A DNA stretch of 64,000 nt from contig OZ059900.1 in the NCBI GenBank assembly GCA_964057225.1, positions 3,358,501-3,422,500 of the forward strand, read 5' to 3'. Positions 51,450 to 61,600 of this stretch are shown here, one piece after another. The notes under the pieces were generated by a model that worked only from the letters and a program-made list of their open reading frames with translations, did no database searches and was not told where the DNA came from. Every line of letters starts with the position of its first letter. Position 1 is the first letter of the stretch. The DNA is from Auanema rhodensis. Its lineage: Eukaryota > Nematoda > Chromadorea > Rhabditida > Rhabditidae. Position numbers and translations under genes: made by a program.

Positions 51450-54400
51450 CAATAAAACTATGCTTTTGATCATATATATGAGCGATTTAGCCAAATTGGA
51501 CTCAAAACTCGGAAATTTCAAAAATTCTTTCTATTTTCGATCTTTTTTGATCAAAATGAATAAATATCAGTGCAAACTTGTAAAAATAGACTTATTTCGT
51601 GTATTATGTGTTTGATTCTCGAATCTTAACGAATATGATCAAAATTTACAAGTATTACAGATTTTGTACCAAAAATCGGTGAGTATATGGTGTTAAAGGC
51701 ATAAAAACGACCATACTTAGTGTAGTATTGCTATTTGAGCGAAAATCAGTATTTAAACATCACTAGCGTTTAATTGATGATTTTTGTTGTCATAGACAAT
51801 AAAACTATGCTTCTGATCATATATATGAGCGATTTAGCCAAATTAGACTCAAAACTCGGAAATTTCAAAAATTCTTTCTATTTTCGACCTTTTTTGATCA
51901 AAATGAATATATATCAGTGCAAGCTCATAAAAATAGACTGATTTTGTGTATTGTATGTTTGATTCTCAAATCTTAACGAATATGATCAAAATTTACAAGT
52001 ATTACAGATTTTGTACCAAAAATCGGTGAGTATATGGTGTTAAAGGCATAAAAACGACCATACTTAGTGTAGTAATGCTACTTGAGCGAAAATCAGTATT
52101 TAAACATCACTAGCGTTTAATTGATGATTTTTGTTGTCATAGACAATGAAACTATGCTTCTGATCATATATATGAGCGATTTAGCCAAATTAGACTCAAA
52201 ACTCGGAAAATTCAAAAATTCTTTCTATTTTCGATCTTTTTTGATCAAAATGAATATATATCAGTGCAAGCTCATAAAAATAGACTGATTTTGTGTATTG
52301 TATGTTTGATTCTCAAATCTTAACGAATATGATCAAAATTTACGAGTATTACAGATTTTGTACCAAAAATCGGTGAGTATATGGTGTTAAAGGCATAAAA
52401 ACGACCATACATAGTGTAGTAATGCTATTTGAGCGAAATTCAGTATTTAAACATCACTAGCGTTTAATTGATGACTTTTGTTGTTATAGACAATAAAACT
52501 ATGTTTTTGATCATATATATGAGCGATTTAGCCAAATTAGACTCAAAACTCGGAAATTTCAAAAATTCTTTCTATTTTCGAACTTTTTTTGATCAAAATG
52601 AATAAATATCAGTGCAAAATCATAAAAATAGACTTATTTCGTGTATTATGTGTTTGATTCTCGAATCTTAACGAATATGATCATAATTTACAAGTATTAC
52701 AGATTTTGTACCAAAAATCGGTGAGTATATGGTGTTAGAGGCATAAAAACGACCATACTTAGTGTAGTAATGCTATTTGAGTGAAATTCAGTGATTTAAA
52801 CATTATTAGTGTATATTTGAAGACTTTTGTTATCATAGACAATAAAACTATGCTTTTGATCATATATATGAGCGATTTAGCCAAATTAGACTCAAAACTC
52901 GGAAATTTCAAAAATTCTTTCTATTTTCGACCTTTTTTGATCAAAATGAATAAATATCAGTGCAAACTCGTAAAAATAAACTTATTTCGTGTATTGTGTG
53001 TTTGATTCTCGAATCTCACCGAATATGATCAAAATTTACGAGTATTACAGATTTTGTACCAAAAATCGGTGAGTATATGGTGTTAAAGGCATAAAAACGA
53101 CCATACTTAGTGTAGTAATGCTATTTGAGCGAAAATCAGTATTTAAACATCACTAGCGTTTAATTGATGACTTTTGTTGTTATAGACAATAAAACTATGC
53201 TTCTGATCATATATATGAGCGATTTAGCCCAATTCGACTCAAAACTCGGAAAATTCAAAAATTCTTTCTATTTTCGACCTTTTTTGATGAAAATGAATAT
53301 ATATCAGTGTAAACTCATAAAAATAGACTGATTTTGTGTATTGTGTGTTTGATTCTCAAATCTTAACAAATATGATCAAATTTTACGAGTATTACAGATT
53401 TTGTACCAAAAATCGGTGAGTATATGGTGTTAAAGGCATAAAAACGACCATACTTAGTGTAGTAATGCTATTTGAGCGAAAATCAGTATTTAAACATCAC
53501 TAGCGTTTAATTGATGATTTTTGTTGTCATAGACAATAAAACTATGCTTCTGATCATATATATGAGCGATTTAGCCAAATTAGACTCAAAACTCGGAAAT
53601 TTCAAAAATTCTTTCTATTTTCGACCTTTTTTGATCAAAATGAATATATATCAGTGCAAGCTCATAAAAATAGACTGATTTTGTGTATTGTATGTATGAT
53701 TCTCAAATCTTAACGAATATGATCAAAATTTACAAGTATTACAGATTTTGTACCAAAAATCGGTGAGTATATGGTGTTAAAGGCATAAAAACGACCATAC
53801 TTAGTGTAGTAATGCTATTTGAGCGAAAATCAGTATTTAAACATCACTAGCGTTTAATTAATGACTTTTGTTGTTATAGACAATAAAACTATGTTTTTGA
53901 TCATATATATGAGCGATTTAGCCCAATTGGACTCAAAACTCGGAAAATTCAAAAATTCTTTCTATTTTCGACCTTTTTTGATCAAAATGAATAAATATCA
54001 GTGCAAACTCATAAAAATAGACTTATTTCGTGTATTATGTGTTTGATTCTCGAATCTTAACGAATATGATCAAAATTTACAAGTATTACAGATTTTGTAC
54101 CAAAAATCGGTGAGTATATGGTGTTAGAGGCATAAAAACGACCATACTTAGTGTAGTAATGCTATTTGAGTGAAATTCAGTGATTTAAACATTATTAGTG
54201 TATATTTGAAGACTTTTGTTATCATAGACAATAAAACTATGCTTCTGATCATATATATGAGCGGTTTAGCCCAATTGGGCTCAAAACTCGGAAATTTCAA
54301 AAATTCTTTCTATTTTCGACCTTTTTTGATCAAAATGAATAAATATCAGTGCAAACTCATAAAAATAGACTTATTTTGTGTATTATGTGTTTGATTCTCG

Positions 54401-54576
54401 AATCTTAACGAATATGATCAAAATTTACAAGTATTACAGATTTTGTACCAAAAATCGGTGAGTATATGGTGTTAAAGGCATAAAAACGACCATACTTAGT
54501 GTAGTAATGCTATTTGAGTGAAATTCAGTGATTTAAACATTATTAGTGTATATTTGAAGACTTTTGTTATCATAGA
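51450..54576 (+). repeat. Higher-order repeat, 3127-bp nonamer (copy 1)
   Basis: Nine monomers are repeated immediately downstream at an offset of 3127 bp. Markers present in both copies are TGTAGTATTGCTATTTG (51721 and 54848), ACAATGAAACTATG (52143 and 55270), CCATACATAGTG (52404 and 55531), TTTTCGAACTTTTTTTG (52579 and 55706) and AATTCGACTC (53231 and 56358). One monomer (about 53510-53700) differs from its partner. Private changes here include TATGATCATAATTTAC near 52678. The homology ends near 54385, where GTGTTTGATTC meets GTGTTCGTTTC in copy 2. Confidence 0.85.
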
Positions 54577-57512
54577 CAATAAAACTATGCTTTTGATCAT
54601 ATATATGAGCGATTTAGCCAAATTGGACTAAAAACTCGGAAATTTCAAAAATTCTTTCTATTTTCGATCTTTTTTGATCAAAATGAATAAATATCAGTGC
54701 AAACTTGTAAAAATAGACTTATTTCGTGTATTATGTGTTTGATTCTCGAATCTTAACGAATATGATCAAAATTTACAAGTATTACAGATTTTGTACCAAA
54801 AATCGGTGAGTATATGGTGTTAAAGGCATAAAAACGACCATACTTAGTGTAGTATTGCTATTTGAGCGAAAATCAGTATTTAAACATCACTAGCGTTTAA
54901 TTGATGATTTTTGTTGTCATAGACAATAAAACTATGCTTCTGATCATATATATGAGCGATTTAGCCAAATTAGACTCAAAACTCGGAAATTTCAAAAATT
55001 CTTTCTATTTTCGACCTTTTTTGATCAAAATGAATATATATCAGTGCAAGCTCATAAAAATAGACTGATTTTGTGTATTGTATGTTTGATTCTCAAATCT
55101 TAACGAATATGATCAAAATTTACAAGTATTACAGATTTTGTACCAAAAATCGGTGAGTATATGGTGTTAAAGGCATAAAAACGACCATACTTAGTGTAGT
55201 AATGCTACTTGAGCGAAAATCAGTATTTAAACATCACTAGCGTTTAATTGATGATTTTTGTTGTCATAGACAATGAAACTATGCTTCTGATCATATATAT
55301 GAGCGATTTAGCCAAATTAGACTCAAAACTCGGAAAATTCAAAAATTCTTTCTATTTTCGATCTTTTTTGATCAAAATGAATATATATCAGTGCAAGCTC
55401 ATAAAAATAGACTGATTTTGTGTATTGTATGTTTGATTCTCAAATCTTAACGAATATGATCAAAATTTACGAGTATTACAGATTTTGTACCAAAAATCGG
55501 TGAGTATATGGTGTTAAAGGCATAAAAACGACCATACATAGTGTAGTAATGCTATTTGAGCGAAATTCAGTATTTAAACATCACTAGCGTTTAATTGATG
55601 ACTTTTGTTGTTATAGACAATAAAACTATGTTTTTGATCATATATATGAGCGATTTAGCCAAATTAGACTCAAAACTCGGAAATTTCAAAAATTCTTTCT
55701 ATTTTCGAACTTTTTTTGATCAAAATGAATAAATATCAGTGCAAAATCATAAAAATAGACTTATTTCGTGTATTATGTGTTTGATTCTCGAATCTTAACG
55801 AATATGATCAAAATTTACAAGTATTACAGATTTTGTACCAAAAATCGGTGAGTATATGGTGTTAGAGGCATAAAAACGACCATACTTAGTGTAGTAATGC
55901 TATTTGAGTGAAATTCAGTGATTTAAACATTATTAGTGTATATTTGAAGACTTTTGTTATCATAGACAATAAAACTATGCTTTTGATCATATATATGAGC
56001 GATTTAGCCAAATTAGACTCAAAACTCGGAAATTTCAAAAATTCTTTCTATTTTCGACCTTTTTTGATCAAAATGAATAAATATCAGTGCAAACTCGTAA
56101 AAATAAACTTATTTCGTGTATTGTGTGTTTGATTCTCGAATCTCACCGAATATGATCAAAATTTACGAGTATTACAGATTTTGTACCAAAAATCGGTGAG
56201 TATATGGTGTTAAAGGCATAAAAACGACCATACTTAGTGTAGTAATGCTATTTGAGCGAAAATCAGTATTTAAACATCACTAGCGTTTAATTGATGACTT
56301 TTGTTGTTATAGACAATAAAACTATGCTTCTGATCATATATATGAGCGATTTAGCCCAATTCGACTCAAAACTCGGAAAATTCAAAAATTCTTTCTATTT
56401 TCGACCTTTTTTGATGAAAATGAATATATATCAGTGTAAACTCATAAAAATAGACTGATTTTGTGTATTGTGTGTTTGATTCTCAAATCTTAACAAATAT
56501 GATCAAATTTTACGAGTATTACAGATTTTGTACCAAAAATCGGTGAGTATATGGTGTTAAAGGCATAAAAACGACCATACTTAGTGTAGTAATGCTATTT
56601 GAGCGAAAATCAGTATTTAAACATCACTAGCGTTTAATTGATGATTTTTGTTGTCATAGACAATAAAACTATGCTTTTGATCATATATATGAGCGATTTA
56701 GCCCAATTGGACTCAAAACTCGGAAAATTCAAAAATTCTTTCTATTTTCGACCTTTTTTGATCAAAATAAATAAATATCAGTGCAAACTCATAAAAATAG
56801 ACTTATTTCGTGTATTATGTGTTTGATTCTCGAATCTTAACGAATATGATCAAAATTTACAAGTATTACAGATTTTGTACCAAAAATCGGTGAGTATATG
56901 GTGTTAAAGGCATAAAAACGACCATACTTAGTGTAGTAATGCTATTTGAGCGAAAATCAGTATTTAAACATCACTAGCGTTTAATTAATGACTTTTGTTG
57001 TTATAGACAATAAAACTATGTTTTTGATCATATATATGAGCGATTTAGCCCAATTGGACTCAAAACTCGGAAAATTCAAAAATTCTTTCTATTTTCGACC
57101 TTTTTTGATCAAAATGAATAAATATCAGTGCAAACTCATAAAAATAGACTTATTTCGTGTATTATGTGTTTGATTCTCGAATCTTAACGAATATGATCAA
57201 AATTTACAAGTATTACAGATTTTGTACCAAAAATCGGTGAGTATATGGTGTTAGAGGCATAAAAACGACCATACTTAGTGTAGTAATGCTATTTGAGTGA
57301 AATTCAGTGATTTAAACATTATTAGTGTATATTTGAAGACTTTTGTTATCATAGACAATAAAACTATGCTTCTGATCATATATATGAGCGGTTTAGCCCA
57401 ATTGGGCTCAAAACTCGGAAATTTCAAAAATTCTTTCTATTTTCGACCTTTTTTGATCAAAATGAATAAATATCAGTGCAAACTCATAAAAATAGACTTA
57501 TTTTGTGTATTA
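54577..57512 (+). repeat. Higher-order repeat, 3127-bp nonamer (copy 2)
   Basis: This is the tandem partner of 51450-54576 with the same marker order. A private C-to-A change near 54630 (AATTGGACTAAAAAC) puts a stop in the incidental open frame. The replaced monomer near 56638 carries AATAAATAAATATC and GCCCAATTGG where copy 1 has GAATATATATC and GCCAAATTAG, consistent with conversion by a neighbouring type. From about 63200 to the window end the start of this unit appears again, offset 8681 bp from copy 2. Confidence 0.84.
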
Positions 57513-57629
57513 TGTGTTCGTTTCTCGAATCTTAACGAATATGATCAAAATTTACAAGTATTACAGATTTTGTACCAAAAATCGGTGAGTATATGGTGTT
57601 AAAGGCATAAAAACGACCATACTTAGTGT

Positions 57630-58680
57630 AGTAATGCTACTTGAGCAAAAATCAGTATTTAAATATCACTAGCGTTTAATTGATGACTTTTGTTGTTATA
57701 GACAGTAAAACTATGCTTTTGATCATATATATGAGCGATTTAGCCCAATTGGACTCAAAACTCGGAAAATTCAAAAATTCTTTCTATTTTCGACCTTTTT
57801 TGATCAAAATAAATAAATATCAGTGCAAACTCATAAAAATAGACTTATTTCGTGTATTATGTGTTTGATTCTCGAATCTTAACAAATATGATCAAAATTT
57901 ACAAGTATTACAGATTTTGTACCAAAAATCGGTGAGTATATGGTGTTAAAGGCATAAAAACGACCATACTTAGTGTAGTAATGCTACTTGAGCAAAAATC
58001 AGTATTTAAATATCACTAGCGTTTAATTGATGACTTTTGTTGTTATAGACAATAAAACTATGTTTTTGATCATATATATGAGCGATTTAGCCCAATTGGA
58101 CTCAAAACTCGGAAAATTCAAAAATTCTTTCTATTTTCGACCTTTTTTGATCAAAATAAATAAATATCAGTGCAAACTCATAAAAATAGACTTATTTCGT
58201 GTATTATGTGTTTGATTCTCGAATCTTAACAAATATGATCAAAATTTACGAGTATTACAGATTTTGTACCAAAAATCGGTGAGTATATGGTGTTAAAGGC
58301 ATAAAAACGACCATACTTAGTGTAGTAATGCTACTTGAGCAAAAATCAGTATTTAAATATCACTAGCGTTTAATTGATGACTTTTGTTGTTATAGACAAT
58401 AAAACTATGTTTTTGATCATATATATGAGCGATTTAGCCCAATTGGACTCAAAACTCGGAAAATTCAAAAATTCTTTCTATTTTCGACCTTTTTTGATCA
58501 AAATGAATATATATCAGTGCAAACTCATAAAAATAGACTGATTTTGTTTATTGTGTGTTTGATTTTTGAATCTTAACAAATATGATCAAAATTTACGAGT
58601 ATTACAGATTTTGTACCAAAAATCGGTGAGTATATGGTGTTAAAGGCATAAAAACGACCATACTTAGTGTAGTAATGCTA
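57630..58680 (+). repeat. Three consecutive near-identical monomers
   Basis: The rare box CTACTTGAGCAAAAATCAG, with CA where others have CG, occurs at three successive monomers (TTGAGC at 57641, 57988 and 58335), each 347 bp apart. It is not seen elsewhere in the window. Other linked variants shift slightly between them: ACAGTAAAACTATGCTTTTG in the first, ACAATAAAACTATGTTTTTG in the next two. This is a local amplification of single monomers, the shortest-period event seen here. Confidence 0.82.
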
Positions 58681-61600
58681 TTTGAGCGAAAATCAGTATT
58701 TAAACATCACTAGCGTTTAATTGATGACTTTTGTTGTTATAGACAATAAAACTATGTTTTTGATCATATATATGAGCGATTTAGCCCAATTGGACTCAAA
58801 ACTCGGAAAATTCAAAAATTCTTTCTATTTTCGACCTTTTTTGATCAAAATGAATATATATCAGTGCAAACTCATAAAAATAGACTGATTTTGTTTATTG
58901 TGTGTTTGATTTTTGAATCTTAACAAATATGATCAAAATTTACAAGTATTACAGATTTTGTACCAAAAATCGGTGAGTATATGGTGTTAAAGGCATAAAA
59001 ACGACCATACTTAGTGTAGTAATGCTATTTGAGCGAAAATCAGTATTTAAACATCACTAGCGTTTAATTGATGACTTTTGTTGTTATAGACAATAAAACT
59101 ATGTTTTTGATCATATATATGAGCGATTTAGCCCAATTGGACTCAAAACTCGGAAATTTCAAAAATTCTTTCTATTTTCGACCTTTTTTGATCAAAATGA
59201 ATAAATATCAGTGCAAACTCATAAAAATAGACTTATTTCGTGTATTATGTGTTTGATTCTCGAATCTTAACGAATATGATCAAAATTTACAAGTATTACA
59301 GATTTTGTACCAAAAATCGGTGAGTATATGGTGTTAGAGGCATAAAAACGACCATACTTAGTGTAGTAATGCTATTTGAGTGAAATTCAGTGATTTAAAC
59401 ATTATTAGTGTATATTCGAAGACTTTTGTTATCATAGACAATAAAACTATGCTTTTGATCATATATATGAGCGATTTAGCCAAATTAGACTCAAAACTCG
59501 GAAATTTCAAAAATTCTTTCTATTTTCGACCTTTTTTGATCAAAATGAATAAATATCAGTGCAAACTCGTAAAAATTGACTTATTTCGTGTATTATGTGT
59601 TTGATTCTCGAATCTCACCGAATATGATCAAAATTTACGAGTATCACAGATTTTGTACCAAAAATCGGTGAGTATATGGTGTTAAAGGCATAAAAACGAC
59701 CATACTTAGTGTAGCAATGCTATTTGAGCGAAAATCAGTATTTAAACATTACTAGCGTTTAATTGATGACTTTTGTTGTCATAGACAATAAAACTATGCT
59801 TCTGATCATATATATGAGCGATTTAGCCAAATTAGACTCAAAACTCGGAAATTTCAAAAATTCTTTCTATTTTCGACCTTTTTTGATCAAAATAAAGATA
59901 TATCAGTGCAAGCTCATAAAAATAGACTGATTTTGTTTATTGTGTGTTTGATTTTTGAATCTTAACAAATATGATCAAAATTTACGAGTATTACAGATTT
60001 TGTACCAAAAATCGGTGAGTATATGGTGTTAAAGGCATAAAAACGACCATACTTAGTGTAGTAATGCTATTTGAGCGAAAATCAGTATTTAAACATCACT
60101 AGCGTTTAATTGATGACTTTTGTTGTCATAGACAATAAAACTATGCTTCTGATCATATATATGAGCGATTTAGCCAAATTAGACTCAAAACTCGGAAATT
60201 TCAAAAATTCTTTCTATTTTCGACCTTTTTTGATCAAAATGAATATATATCAGTGCAAGCTCATAAAAATAGACTGATTTTGTGTATTGTATGTTTGATT
60301 CTCAAATCTTAACGAATATGATCAAAATTTACGAGTATTACAGATTTTGTACCAAAAATCGGTGAGTATATGGTGTTAAAGGCATAAAAACGACCATACA
60401 TAGTGTAGTAATGCTATTTGAGCGAAATTCAGTATTTAAACATCACTAGCGTTTAATTGATGACTTTTGTTGTTATAGACATTAAAACTATGTTTTTGAT
60501 CATATATATGAGCGATTTAGCCAAATTGGACTCAAAACTCGGAAATTTCAAAAATTATTTCTATTTTCGACCTTTTTTGATCAAAATGAATAAATATCAG
60601 TGCAAACTTGTAAAAATAGACTTATTTTGTGTATTATGTGTTTGATTCTCGAATCTTAACAAATATGATCAAAATTTACAAGTATTACAGATTTTGTACC
60701 AAAAATCGGTGAGTATATGGTGTTAAAGGCATAAAAACGACCATACTTAGTGTAGTAATGCTATTTGAGTGAAATTCAGTGATTTAATCATTATTAGTGT
60801 ATATTCGAAGACTTTTGTTATCATAGACAGTAAAACTATGCTTTTGATCATATATATGAGCGATTTAGCCCAATTCGACTCAAAACTCGGAAAATTCAAA
60901 AATTCTTTCTATTTTCGACCTTTTTTGATGAAAATGAATATATATCAGTGTAAACTCATAAAAATAGACTGATTTTGTGTATTGTGTGTTTGATTCTCAA
61001 ATCTTAACAAATATGATCAAACTTTACGAGTATTACAGATTTTGTACCAAAAATCGGTGAGTATATGGTGTTAAAGGCATAAAAACGACCATACATAGTG
61101 TAGTAATGCTATTTGAGCGAAATTCAGTATTTAAACATCACTAGCGTTTAATTGATGATTTTTGTTGTCATAGACAATAAAACTATGTTTTTGATCATAT
61201 ATATGAGCGATTTAGCCCAATTGGACTCAAAACTCGGAAAATTCAAAAATTCTTTCTATTTTCGACCTTTTTTGATCAAAATAAATAAATATCAGTGCAA
61301 GCTCATAAAAATAGACTGATTTTGTGTATTGTATGTTTGATTCTCAAATCTTAACGAATATGATCAAAATTTACGAGTATTACAGATTTTGTACCAAAAA
61401 TCGGTGAGTATATGGTGTTAAAGGCATAAAAACGACCATACATAGTGTAGTAATGCTATTTGAGCGAAATTCAGTATTTAAACATCACTAGCGTTTAATT
61501 GATGACTTTTGTTATCATAGACAATAAAACTATGCTTTTGATCATATATATGAGCGATTTAGCCAAATTAGACTCAAAACTCGGAAATTTCAAAAATTCT

